DNA of 64,000 nt from Chitinophaga terrae (ex Kim and Jung 2007) (lineage in GTDB: Bacteria; Bacteroidota; Bacteroidia; Chitinophagales; Chitinophagaceae): the NCBI RefSeq assembly GCF_900107795.1, contig NZ_FNRL01000001.1, positions 58,544 to 122,543 on the forward strand, given 5' to 3'. A program made the translations under genes and the position numbers. Shown one piece after another: positions 55,289-63,205 of the stretch. The number at the start of each line of letters is the position of its first letter. The first letter of the stretch is position 1. The notes under the pieces were generated by a model. It made no database searches and was not told the origin of the DNA. It saw only the letters and a program-made list of their open reading frames with translations.

Positions 55289-56158
55289 GTGAAGAATTCC
55301 CTTGAGCATTTGCCTGCTGACAAGCAGGCCATCATTCATCGTACCTTGAACGACATAATCCGGATCATTGAACCGGAGATAGTCATTTTATACGGCTCCT
55401 ATGCCACCGGCAACTGGGTGGAAGACAGGTATACAGAAGATCATGTGACCCTGGAATACAGGAGCGACTACGACTACCTGGTCATAACCAAAGACGATTG
55501 CGATAAATATGACATGTGGATCAATGCCATCCAAATGAAGCACCTGGCCAAATACCAGGTTGAGGTTAACATTATCTGCTACTCTGTCGACTATGTGAAC
55601 AGCCGCCTCAGTGAAGGCATGTTCTTCTTCTCAGACATACAGCAGCAGGGCATTGTATTGTATGACACGAAACGTTTTTCTCTTACCAAAAAACGGCAAC
55701 TGGCAGCATCAGAAAAAAAAGCAATTGCCCGTGAACATTTCGATATCTGGTTTCCCGCAGCACAAAGTGCCTGGAGAGGAGCTAATTTCTATCTCGAGGA
55801 AGGCGATCTTTACGAAGCCGACTTTATGCTGCACCGGTCAATGGAATCGGCCTATAATGCTATTTTGCCCATTTTCTGGGGTAACAGGCCTAAAACACAC
55901 AACCTTGATAAGTTGCGGCAATTCGGCAAACCGTATTCCATTGAGCTGATGAAAGTATTTCCCAAGAACAGCGAATATGAAGTACACCTTTTCAACCAAT
56001 TAAAAAAAGGCTATATACATGCAAGGTATAAAAGGAAATCGTTTGTCATAACCCAGGAAGAAGTACAGGAACTCATAAACAGGATGAAAACCTTCCTGGA
56101 TATAACAGAGCGCATCTGTCTCGAAAAAATTGCCAGCTTTGATACAGAACAGCAGTAA
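55289..56158 (+). CDS. MNT-HEPN fusion: nucleotidyltransferase plus HEPN domain
   Basis: A 289-residue fusion. The N-terminal half is a minimal nucleotidyltransferase with GSYATGN (G36-S37) and SDYDYLVI (D60, D62), and a third acidic residue E92 (QVEVNIICYS). The C-terminal half (about 145-285) is a helical HEPN domain (EADFMLHRSMESAYNAILPI, KTHNLDKLR, KKGYIHARYKRKS). The R-x4-6-H RNase motif of toxic HEPN proteins is not present. It starts with GTG at 55289; no in-frame ATG lies near. Fused MNT-HEPN proteins are related to MNT/HEPN toxin-antitoxin pairs; whether this one adenylylates a target is unknown. Confidence 0.8.
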   Translation: MKNSLEHLPADKQAIIHRTLNDIIRIIEPEIVILYGSYATGNWVEDRYTEDHVTLEYRSDYDYLVITKDDCDKYDMWINAIQMKHLAKYQVEVNIICYSVDYVNSRLSEGMFFFSDIQQQGIVLYDTKRFSLTKKRQLAASEKKAIAREHFDIWFPAAQSAWRGANFYLEEGDLYEADFMLHRSMESAYNAILPIFWGNRPKTHNLDKLRQFGKPYSIELMKVFPKNSEYEVHLFNQLKKGYIHARYKRKSFVITQEEVQELINRMKTFLDITERICLEKIASFDTEQQ

Positions 56159-56290
56159 GGATCTTAGCTTGTACGAATATGGATTGGTTGCTGCCGGAAA
56201 TAAACACCGTGTCATTACTTATGGATCGCCCGGCTGTGACGGCCAGTTATATTGTACCTTTCCGTAATGGATAAAACCGGATGAAATATT

Positions 56291-57154
56291 ATGATAAAAA
56301 AGCTGATCACATTGGCGGCGATATTGTTCTTTAATCAATTTTGCAGTGCACAGACCCAGGTGACTGTTACTTATAACTATACAGGAACGATAAGCAAATA
56401 CCCCGTGGAAATGCAGTTGTTGGTAAACCGGGCAACTGATACCCTGGAAGGCGAATACTATTACCTGAAAAGCGGCATCGATGCCAAGTTATGGGTACGC
56501 GGCGTAAAAGGTCCGGGCAACTCAATTAACCTGACAGAAAAAGATTTCCGGCAACGCGACAAGGATGATCAATTTCGTATTACCGGGTTGTTTACGCTTA
56601 CGGGTACGGATACCCTGTCGGGCAACTGGAAAAATCCCAACACCGGCGCTGTTCTTCCGGTAAAATTAGCGATGCGGGAAAAATTGAACGGGTTGCAACC
56701 TGCTGATTACAAATTCAAACTGCGGACCTATAAAGGGGAAATGACAGATGCAGGCAACCATCAGCGGATGTATACAAAGATCAACCAGCTGGACATTTAT
56801 TACCAGGATAAGCTGCATCAGCGGATCGGGGGATTTGATCAATGTGTCGACAATAACCGGCCGGAAGTTATAATGGAAGACCTGAACTTCGATGGATACC
56901 TGGATCTGAAGGTCCCTGTGTACTTCCCTGAGCGGGTAAAATATGATGGTTCTTTCCTCTATTTCATCTATAATAAAACATCCCGCCAGTTTGAAATGCA
57001 TCAGCAACTGATTGAACTTGAATACCTGACATTTGATCCTGTGAAGAAGGAAGTATCGCGTTACGACCAGGGAGCCGAAGGATTTATCATTAATTATTAT
57101 AAATGGAAAGACGGAAAGGTTTATTTAGCCAGAACAGAGAGGGAGGAGCAATAG
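56291..57154 (+). CDS. Exported XAC2610-like protein
   Basis: A 287-residue protein with a signal peptide (cleavage near residue 20, FCSAQTQ). The N-terminal half is beta-rich (YTGTISKYPVEMQLLVNRAT, TLSGNWKNPNTGAVLP). The C-terminal half contains EDLNFDGYLDLKVPVYFPER and YFIYNKTSRQFEMHQQL, typical of XAC2610-related proteins of unknown function. It lies 25 bp before the DinB gene and may share its transcript. Confidence 0.75.
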   Translation: MIKKLITLAAILFFNQFCSAQTQVTVTYNYTGTISKYPVEMQLLVNRATDTLEGEYYYLKSGIDAKLWVRGVKGPGNSINLTEKDFRQRDKDDQFRITGLFTLTGTDTLSGNWKNPNTGAVLPVKLAMREKLNGLQPADYKFKLRTYKGEMTDAGNHQRMYTKINQLDIYYQDKLHQRIGGFDQCVDNNRPEVIMEDLNFDGYLDLKVPVYFPERVKYDGSFLYFIYNKTSRQFEMHQQLIELEYLTFDPVKKEVSRYDQGAEGFIINYYKWKDGKVYLARTEREEQ

Positions 57155-57179
57155 TATTCACAATTTAAAACATGATCTT

Positions 57180-57671
57180 ATGATCAGAGAAAGCTTGTGG
57201 AAACAATTTGGCGCCAGCATTGATATGCTTATCAATGCTGTTTCTGCCTATCCTGAAAACCGCTGGTACGAGGAAAAGAAATTCTTTTATAATGCCTACC
57301 ATGTGGCCATTTTTCTCGATTACTACCTCAGTATCCCCGCCGCCCCGCTTTCGTCGCCCCTCCCGTTCACGATCAGTGAAGAGATCCCTCCCCGTTGCAT
57401 AGATGATATTGTTCCTGACAGGATCTATAGCCAGGCCGAAATACTGGCCTATTTGCAGGCAAGCAGGAAGAAATGCCACGATCTCATATTTAACCTGACA
57501 GACGCCGAATTTGCCATGGAATGGATCGAAACAGACGGAAACAAAAAAATGCCGGTTTTTGAACTGTTCTTATACAATATGCGACATGTGCAGCACCATG
57601 CGGCGCAGTTGAATATGATGCTGAGAACGGATACCGGTGATGCGCCCGGATGGATAAGAGCGGCCCGTTAA
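57180..57671 (+). CDS. DinB-like four-helix protein
   Basis: A 163-residue protein of the DinB/YfiT four-helix fold. Metal-type histidines appear in YHVAIFLDYYL (near residue 40) and MRHVQHHAAQLNMML (near 139-150), the usual positions in the family. Members often act as thiol-dependent transferases, but no substrate can be named. It follows the exported protein after 25 bp. Confidence 0.82.
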   Translation: MIRESLWKQFGASIDMLINAVSAYPENRWYEEKKFFYNAYHVAIFLDYYLSIPAAPLSSPLPFTISEEIPPRCIDDIVPDRIYSQAEILAYLQASRKKCHDLIFNLTDAEFAMEWIETDGNKKMPVFELFLYNMRHVQHHAAQLNMMLRTDTGDAPGWIRAAR

Positions 57672-57839
57672 ACCCCAAAAATATTTTGCCATGTAAGCAA
57701 ATTTTATTTGCTTTGTTCCATTATTCCAGCCGATGGACAATATTTACAAAAATATCATTAACCGGCCTTCCTAGCAGGATTCCCCCCTGCCGGCAGTTTT
57801 CATCTGCTATTTTCTAACTGATTTATTACCATCATATCG

Positions 57840-57862
57840 TTGCCAGGTACAGTATGTATTTG
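57840..57862 (+). promoter_or_regulatory. Possible promoter of the kynurenine operon
   Basis: TTG at 57840-57842 and TATTTG at 57857-57862 resemble the TTG / TAnnTTTG elements but the -7 box is incomplete and the spacing short. About 32 bp before the kynureninase ATG. Confidence 0.25.
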
Positions 57863-57894
57863 CACGATTTCCAACCATTCAATTTTTTTCTTTT

Positions 57895-59193
57895 ATGAAT
57901 TTTGAAAACAATCTGGCTTTCGCGAGAAGCCTGGATCAACATGATCCCCTGCATCACCTGAGGGAAGAGTTCCTGTTTCCACAGCAGCATGGCGAGCCAT
58001 TTATTTACCTCTGCGGCAACTCCCTGGGTCTGCAACCCAAAACAGCGCGTAAATATATTGACAGGCAACTCAGCAACTGGGAGAACCTGGCCGTTGAAGG
58101 CTGGTTCGAGGGCGAAACACCATGGATGTTCTATCACAAAGAACTAAAAGAAATGATGGCCAACATCGTTGGCGCCAGCCCGCTGGAAGTATGCCCTATG
58201 AATACCCTCACTGTAAACCTTCACCTGCTGATGGTGAGCTTTTACAGACCCGCCGGCAACAGGTATAAGATCATCATGGAAGCAGGCGCTTTCCCGTCCG
58301 ACCAATATGCCGTGGAAAGCCAGGTGAAGTTTCATGGCTATGATCCGACAGATGCGATCATTGAAGTAGCGCCCCGCAATGGCGAGCATACATTAAGAAC
58401 AGAAGATATACTGGCTGCCATCGCCGATAATGGTGAACAGGTTGCCCTGGTATTATTCGGCGGCATCAATTATTTCACCGGTCAATGGTATGATATGCCT
58501 GCTATCACAAAGGCCGGGCATAATGCAGGAGCAGTTGTAGGATTCGATCTGGCACATGCTGCAGGCAACGTACCGCTGCAACTCCACGACTGGGATATTG
58601 ACTTTGCCTGCTGGTGTTCTTATAAATACCAGAATGCTGGCCCCGGCGGTATCAGCGGTATTTATGTGCATGAAAAACACTTTTCCGATTCGTCACTTAA
58701 CCGGTTCGCCGGCTGGTGGGGCTACCAGGAACAGGAAAGATTCAAAATGGAAAAAGGATTTTTACCCGAAGCCGGCGCAGACGGCTGGCAAGTGAGTTGC
58801 TCGCAGGTCATTCCCCTGGCGCTCTATCATGCTTCTTTAAAGATCTTTGAGAAAGCAGGCTATATCCAGCCGCTCAGGCAAAAAAGCATTCAACTCACCG
58901 CCTACCTGCAATACCTTATCAGTGAAGTAAACAACAGCCTGGGCTTTGAACAATACAAGATCATTTCACCAGCCAGGCCCGAAGAACGGGGCGCGCAACT
59001 GTCTATCGTTGCCAAATACAAAGCGAAAGAAATATTTCATGCTCTTGTAGCGAACAATGTGCTTGGCGATTGGCGCGAGCCTAACGTCATCAGGCTTAGC
59101 CCGGCGCCGCTATACAACAGCTTCGAAGATGTATTTGCAACGGCACAACGATTGATGAACATAAGTAAAGAATTGCTCACCTCCCAACAATAA
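57895..59193 (+). CDS. kynU: Kynureninase
   Basis: A PLP enzyme that cleaves kynurenine to anthranilate and alanine. 432 residues, a normal length. Family motifs: FIYLCGNSLGLQPK at the start, VGFDLAHAAGNVPLQLHDWD with the cofactor Asp, and WCSYKYQNAGPGG with the Schiff-base Lys. It lies 10 bp before the tryptophan 2,3-dioxygenase gene, so both steps of tryptophan breakdown are co-transcribed; the formamidase between them is not in this window. Confidence 0.95.
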   Translation: MNFENNLAFARSLDQHDPLHHLREEFLFPQQHGEPFIYLCGNSLGLQPKTARKYIDRQLSNWENLAVEGWFEGETPWMFYHKELKEMMANIVGASPLEVCPMNTLTVNLHLLMVSFYRPAGNRYKIIMEAGAFPSDQYAVESQVKFHGYDPTDAIIEVAPRNGEHTLRTEDILAAIADNGEQVALVLFGGINYFTGQWYDMPAITKAGHNAGAVVGFDLAHAAGNVPLQLHDWDIDFACWCSYKYQNAGPGGISGIYVHEKHFSDSSLNRFAGWWGYQEQERFKMEKGFLPEAGADGWQVSCSQVIPLALYHASLKIFEKAGYIQPLRQKSIQLTAYLQYLISEVNNSLGFEQYKIISPARPEERGAQLSIVAKYKAKEIFHALVANNVLGDWREPNVIRLSPAPLYNSFEDVFATAQRLMNISKELLTSQQ

Positions 59194-59203
59194 CTGCAAC
59201 AAA

Positions 59204-60163
59204 ATGGAAATTACACCTGAAATAAAAGACAAGCTTTTCCGATTGCAGGAAAAATATGCAGCGATGGGTCAAGACCTCACCGCCTACCTGGATGGGCTGC
59301 TATACGCCGATTACCTTACTTACTGGGATTATATCCACCTGGACACGCTGCTAAGCCTGCAACATCCAAAAACTTCTTACCCGGACGAAGAGATCTTCAT
59401 CATGTATCACCAGATCACGGAGCTTTATTTCAAGCTGGTGCTGCACGAATGCAAACAGATAAGTACCAATGCTTCATTGACGCCTGATTTCTTCACGACC
59501 AGGTTAAAAAGGATCAACGCGTATTTTACAGCGCTGGTGTCGTCTTTTGATATTATGGTAGATGGCATGGATAAAGAACAGTTCCTGAAATTCAGGATGT
59601 CGCTGCTCCCTGCCAGCGGCTTCCAGTCGGGCCAGTACCGGATGATAGAGATCTATTGCACCGATCTTATCCGCCTGGTAACACTAAGCAAAAGGGAAGA
59701 ATTAAAACATGCGTCGCTGGAAGAACAGTTTGAAAATATCTATTGGAAATACGGCGCCTCCGAACTCTCTACCGGTAAACAAACGCTTACACTGCAACAG
59801 TTTATCGCGAAGTATTCCACACAACTTTTCCAGCTTGCACAAAGTAATGTGAATACCAATTTTTCTGCGCTCTATCAGCAACTAAAGCAGCAGCATAACG
59901 ACCTGGCTTCGGTAGAAGAAGAACTGCGCAAACTGGATCTTTTTGTAAATGTAGAATGGCCGCTTTCACACTACAAATCAGCCGTCCGTTACCTGGAACG
60001 CGATCCTGTTGATATTGCCGCTACCGGCGGTACCAACTGGCAGAAATACCTGCCGCCAAGATTTCAGAAAAGGATCTTTTACCCGGAGTTATGGACGGAG
60101 GAACAGATAGAACAATGGGGTAAGTCGTGGGTGATGAATGTGTTGAAGGCGTATAGGACGTAG
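59204..60163 (+). CDS. kynA: Tryptophan 2,3-dioxygenase
   Basis: A haem enzyme opening the indole ring of tryptophan to N-formylkynurenine. 319 residues. Key sequences: TYWDYIHLDTLLSLQ, IMYHQITELYFKLVLHE (substrate-binding His and helix), SSFDIMVDGMDKEQFLKFRMSLLPASGFQSGQ region around residues 115-145, and the C-terminal TGGTNWQKYLPPRFQ. Second gene of the operon, ended by a strong terminator 15 bp after its stop. Confidence 0.95.
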   Translation: MEITPEIKDKLFRLQEKYAAMGQDLTAYLDGLLYADYLTYWDYIHLDTLLSLQHPKTSYPDEEIFIMYHQITELYFKLVLHECKQISTNASLTPDFFTTRLKRINAYFTALVSSFDIMVDGMDKEQFLKFRMSLLPASGFQSGQYRMIEIYCTDLIRLVTLSKREELKHASLEEQFENIYWKYGASELSTGKQTLTLQQFIAKYSTQLFQLAQSNVNTNFSALYQQLKQQHNDLASVEEELRKLDLFVNVEWPLSHYKSAVRYLERDPVDIAATGGTNWQKYLPPRFQKRIFYPELWTEEQIEQWGKSWVMNVLKAYRT

Positions 60164-60177
60164 ATGGAATGTTATTG

Positions 60178-60210
60178 AAAAGTCGCCGGGGCAATGCCTT
60201 GGCGACTTTT
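60178..60210 (+). terminator. Terminator of the kynurenine operon
   Basis: AAAAGTCGCC and GGCGACTTTT form a perfect 10-bp stem with a 13-base loop and end in a T run. It can also serve the minus-strand nuclease gene that ends at 60243. Confidence 0.88.
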
Positions 60211-60242
60211 TATATCAACAAAAGTTGCTTTAATTACATAGA

Positions 60243-60728
60243 CTATATGACAATAACTTCTGCTTGTACATCTAATCTAACTCCGTATGATCTAAACCAT
60301 TTCAATTGTGTTTCCTGGTCTATTTCCTGAAAATGAGGGCGCCGCTTATTACACGCAAATGCCTTTTTATGGCGGTATTGTGCCAAACTATGTTCCTCCA
60401 GAAAAAACTGAACAGTAGATTCCAATTGATCAATGGCATCAGTTATCCAATCAGAGGCCTTATCTTTTAACTCTACGAAAAATATATGCTCATGAGATGT
60501 TAACATCCCATCGCATCTGCCCCTACCTGGATGTTGATCCCCGGTTATCACACAAGCATCAATGGCAGTAAAAATCAGTTCAATTTTCTTTTTATTTATT
60601 ACTGTGGCTACCCATTTAGAGTTGTCATCTACACTGGTATAAGCTTTCTTGCCATTTTGATCATCACAAATACCGAACAGTTCATCACAGCGTGGAGATT
60701 CCTGGCAAGTACTGTCAAAAAAATTCAT
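60243..60728 (-). CDS. Small PD-(D/E)XK-like nuclease, partner of the ATPase
   Basis: A 161-residue protein. The segment GRCDGMLTSHEHIFFVELKD contains D73, E86 and K88 in the spacing of a PD-(D/E)XK nuclease core (D-x12-E-x-K), followed by a helix with DWITDAIDQLESTVQFF, whose Gln/Glu are usual after the core. The C-terminal part (KKAFACNKRRPHFQEIDQET) has a basic patch. No other domain is seen. Its ATG overlaps the ATPase stop as ATGA, so it is translated with the ATPase. Probably the effector of a two-component nucleic-acid-targeting system. The nuclease call is by eye. Confidence 0.65.
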   Translation of the reverse strand: MNFFDSTCQESPRCDELFGICDDQNGKKAYTSVDDNSKWVATVINKKKIELIFTAIDACVITGDQHPGRGRCDGMLTSHEHIFFVELKDKASDWITDAIDQLESTVQFFLEEHSLAQYRHKKAFACNKRRPHFQEIDQETQLKWFRSYGVRLDVQAEVIVI

Positions 60729-61987
60729 ATCGCTAGGTCTTCTTCTATTTCTAATAAGGCATCAAACAATTGATTCGCTTCTCTGATTTTCATATTGAGC
60801 TGATTCTTATCTGTCAGAATCCCTGTCGGAGCCGGCAGCTTCCGGATAGTTCCATCTTTTTCATCCAATTGGTAAACTACGACGTCTGCCGAACTTATTA
60901 ACGAATTTTTATTTACTATTTCGTGCAGTCTTGGCAATAAATCTGAAGTTCGATTTGCATCTTCAATCTTGTTCTTTAAATCATGACCTAAGATAGCAAT
61001 ATTCAGAAAGCTGATAATGTAGGGACTATGTGTTGTCAGGATTAATTTGTTGCCAGCACTAATATTGTTAAAGCCAAGTAAACTTTGCAATATTTCCCAT
61101 TGAGAATCAGGAAATAAATTTTGCTCTGGCTCTTCAACAATATTAATAAATGCCGATTTATTAAATTTTGCTGCCAGGGCCGAAAGTGCAAGCCTACGTT
61201 GTTCTTCTGTAAAACTGTCATTGTTCCAGATTTCCTCCACACCTTTCCTGAAACGCGCCATTTCATCCGCCGTCATTTGGTCTTTACCATTTTGGTTATC
61301 CCCGTTATTTTTTACAATTGAATTAGCCAAATGAGAGGAAACCAGGTAAAGCGGCACCAATGATTGAAAACCGCTGGACGCTTCAGATAACTTCAATCTA
61401 TAGTCGGCGCCTCTTAAGTTTAAGGTATCATTTAATTTATCATACTCTATAGCAGTACTGTTGATCGGCAGAGGTTCAGGACCTCTCAATTCATTTTTTG
61501 CATTATCGAACTCAGTTAGAAACTCCTGTAAAGAAGGTGAAGATAGCTTTAACTCTTTTGGCGACTTAACGTATGCAATAAAGTTCCGTTCCGCCGGCAC
61601 ATACATGATCTGGGGCAACGGATAAGACGAATGAGTTATTTCCTCAATTGACAAAGAGCCTTTCTGGTAGCTAATGGAATAGGCCTCTCCAATATATTGA
61701 ATCTCCGTTTGTTTGTCACCACTGGACTTAAGGTAGTTTTCTAACCTGTGGTAGGGTAAATATTGATTCTTAAGCTTGTTCTTGCGTTCAAACCATTTTT
61801 GAGGATAATCGCCCCGTACCAGCGCTTTTTCAATCCACGTAAAAGTGGATATCAATTTTGCAACTGTACTTTTACCGGAGCCTTGATTACCGATAAGTAC
61901 GGTTGCCTTGCGTATGTCCATCCAACCTCCCTTCTCTATATAACCGTCACCGATAGGCCCAAAATTCTTTATCCTAATCTTACTCAT
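60725..61987 (-). CDS. ABC-type (SMC/RecF-like) AAA family ATPase
   Basis: A 420-residue ATPase. Walker A GNQGSGKST (residues 33-41), ABC signature-like LSEASSGFQSLVPLYL near 199-213, Walker B INIVEEPEQNLFPD near 279-292 with paired acidic residues, and H-loop LTTHSPYI near 316-323. This is the AAA_13/AAA_15/OLD-type ABC fold. There is no TOPRIM domain, so it is not an OLD nuclease itself; the nuclease is supplied by the next gene through a 4-bp overlap. Similar ATPase-plus-effector pairs (Septu, RloAB/AbiL, PARIS) are antiphage systems. Confidence 0.82.
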   Translation of the reverse strand: MSKIRIKNFGPIGDGYIEKGGWMDIRKATVLIGNQGSGKSTVAKLISTFTWIEKALVRGDYPQKWFERKNKLKNQYLPYHRLENYLKSSGDKQTEIQYIGEAYSISYQKGSLSIEEITHSSYPLPQIMYVPAERNFIAYVKSPKELKLSSPSLQEFLTEFDNAKNELRGPEPLPINSTAIEYDKLNDTLNLRGADYRLKLSEASSGFQSLVPLYLVSSHLANSIVKNNGDNQNGKDQMTADEMARFRKGVEEIWNNDSFTEEQRRLALSALAAKFNKSAFINIVEEPEQNLFPDSQWEILQSLLGFNNISAGNKLILTTHSPYIISFLNIAILGHDLKNKIEDANRTSDLLPRLHEIVNKNSLISSADVVVYQLDEKDGTIRKLPAPTGILTDKNQLNMKIREANQLFDALLEIEEDLAI

Positions 61988-62192
61988 CTTTAATATTAGT
62001 TATCATAGTAAAAAGACATCTTTATCAAAGTCTCCAGCGTCATTTTATCACTATAGCAAGATACATTTTTGTAGTTAAATAGACCGATGCAATTCCTGTA
62101 TTTAAGCAAGAATACTTAATCTTACAAATTGAATTACATTCGAATATAATAATTATAACAGAAGCTATTTACAGTGTGCCAACAAACAAAAA
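61988..62192. other. AT-rich gap upstream of the ATPase gene
   Basis: About 205 bp holding the presumed promoter of the ATPase-nuclease pair. No clean TAnnTTTG box, repeat or gene is seen. Base composition looks more AT-rich than most of the window. Confidence 0.4.
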
Positions 62193-62219
62193 AGGAAAAC
62201 TGCTATTGGCAATTTTCCT
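62193..62219 (-). terminator. Terminator downstream of the tRNA-Arg fragment
   Basis: AGGAAAA pairs with TTTTCCT, with an inner TGC/GCA pair, and a T-rich run follows on the minus strand. It stands 5 bp from the 3' end of the tRNA fragment, the position of a normal tRNA terminator. Confidence 0.8.
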
Positions 62220-62224
62220 GCTAG

Positions 62225-62276
62225 CTTCGTGTCCCGGATTGGATTCGAACCAATGACCGACTGACTAGAAGGCAGT
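62225..62276 (-). pseudogene. tRNA-Arg 3' fragment (duplicated att-like sequence)
   Basis: Bases 62225-62276 match 62993-63044 in 49 of 52 positions, the first 34 being identical. The fragment covers the 3' acceptor strand, T arm, variable loop and anticodon arm but lacks the D arm and 5' acceptor strand, so it cannot fold as a tRNA. Differences fall in the anticodon arm, where one creates a mismatch in the stem. Confidence 0.9.
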
Positions 62277-62287
62277 ATACTATTTTG

Positions 62288-62545
62288 TTAATTATAATGG
62301 AATCTGCATTGAATGATGTGTAGTCTTTTATCTTTTACGGTATAAACCAGTCTATGTTCATCATTAATACGTCTACTCCAAAACCCGGCGAGATTTCCTT
62401 TCAAAGGTTCGGGCTTACCAATTCCCTTGAACGGAGAACGCAATGTATCTTTAATAAGGTCATTAATTCTAAACAGAATTTTCTTGTCTTGTTCCTGCCA
62501 ATAAAGATAATCCTCCCACGCGTTTGTCTGCCAAACCAATTCCAT
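62288..62545 (-). CDS. yoeB: YoeB-family toxin (ribosome-dependent mRNA interferase)
   Basis: An 85-residue RelE-superfamily toxin. All catalytic residues of E. coli YoeB are present at the same numbers: E46 (KPEPLKG), R65 (DEHRLVYTV), and H83-Y84 at the C-terminus (CRFHYN). It should cut mRNA at the ribosomal A site when released from its antitoxin. The start ATG overlaps the antitoxin stop by one base (TAATG). Confidence 0.93.
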   Translation of the reverse strand: MELVWQTNAWEDYLYWQEQDKKILFRINDLIKDTLRSPFKGIGKPEPLKGNLAGFWSRRINDEHRLVYTVKDKRLHIIQCRFHYN

Positions 62546-62799
62546 TATTTTTCAATCAATTTATGTTTAGCGGATTTCCCTTTGGCCATTTCCTGTATAG
62601 ACTCCTCCAATCTTTTACGATTGGCTTTTGTACTTAATAAATGAAGTGTCTCTTGAATCGAGTTATATTCGTCTAAATCCATTACAACTACATTTTTTCC
62701 TTGCACCCTGGATACTACAACAATTTCCTTGTCATCATTTACAGCGTTGAGATTTTCCGCCAGGTGATTTCGAAATTCAGAGTAATTAACAACTCGCAT
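62545..62799 (-). CDS. yefM: YefM-family antitoxin
   Basis: An 84-residue Phd/YefM antitoxin. N-terminal DNA-binding part MRVVNYSEFRNHLAENLNAV and VVMDLDEYNSIQETLHLLS, then a basic, flexible C-terminus that wraps the toxin. The ATG at 62797-62799 is chosen; an upstream extension of 18 codons would cover the operator. It neutralises YoeB and represses the operon. Confidence 0.92.
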   Translation of the reverse strand: MRVVNYSEFRNHLAENLNAVNDDKEIVVVSRVQGKNVVVMDLDEYNSIQETLHLLSTKANRKRLEESIQEMAKGKSAKHKLIEK

Positions 62800-62810
62800 T
62801 TGTTTATTTT

Positions 62811-62829
62811 TACGTACTAAATTACGTAC
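62811..62829 (-). promoter_or_regulatory. Repeated operator of the yefM-yoeB operon
   Basis: TACGTAC occurs at 62811-62817 and again at 62823-62829, a 12-bp period; the TACGTA core is self-complementary. It lies 11 bp before the antitoxin ATG. On the minus strand TAATTTAG between the boxes is a 7 of 8 match to a -7 promoter box. YefM/YoeB proteins are known to repress from palindromes at this position. Confidence 0.5.
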
Positions 62830-62969
62830 TTTTTTCCGAACAAACAAACACAATCAAACCTAATACGAGATAATTCTTCTTCTTTAAAATGCAAATTGGC
62901 TTAACATAATCTGTGAAACATTCATCCTTAGGGAATTGAAGCGGCAGAAATCAGACAGGAATAAAAAAA

Positions 62970-62988
62970 CCGATTGAAATTCAATCGG
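62970..62988 (-). terminator. Terminator of tRNA-Arg
   Basis: CCGATTGA and TCAATCGG form a perfect 8-bp stem with a 3-base loop and a run of seven T on the minus strand, 9 bp after the tRNA 3' end. Confidence 0.85.
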
Positions 62989-62997
62989 CTTACTTCG

Positions 62998-63071
62998 TGT
63001 CCCGGATTGGATTCGAACCAATGACCTACTGCTTAGAAGGCAGTTGCTCTATCCAGCTGAGCTACCGAGAC
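62998..63071 (-). tRNA. tRNA-Arg (anticodon UCU)
   Basis: A complete 74-nt tRNA on the minus strand. Acceptor GTCTCGG pairs with CCGGGAC, the D arm has AGCTCAGCTGGATAGAGC, the anticodon loop CTTCTAA gives UCU, and the T loop is GGTTCGAATCC. Discriminator A, no encoded CCA. A 3' fragment of the same tRNA lies 768 bp to the left. Confidence 0.95.
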
Positions 63072-63205
63072 TTATATATCGTTATTCCCCTTGTAATCTG
63101 AAATAAATTGTTATATTTATCTCGTTTTGGGAGTGCAAATTTATATAATTTCTTCCCAATTAATCAAATTTAATTCTATTTTTCTTTAAATATTTTGAGA
63201 CCACT

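Noticed and set aside
60725..61987. OLD-family nuclease
   Set aside because: The ATPase core fits, but no C-terminal TOPRIM domain follows the H-loop; only about 95 residues remain.
62225..62276. A second functional tRNA-Arg
   Set aside because: The D arm and 5' acceptor strand are missing and the anticodon stem has a mismatch, so it is a fragment.
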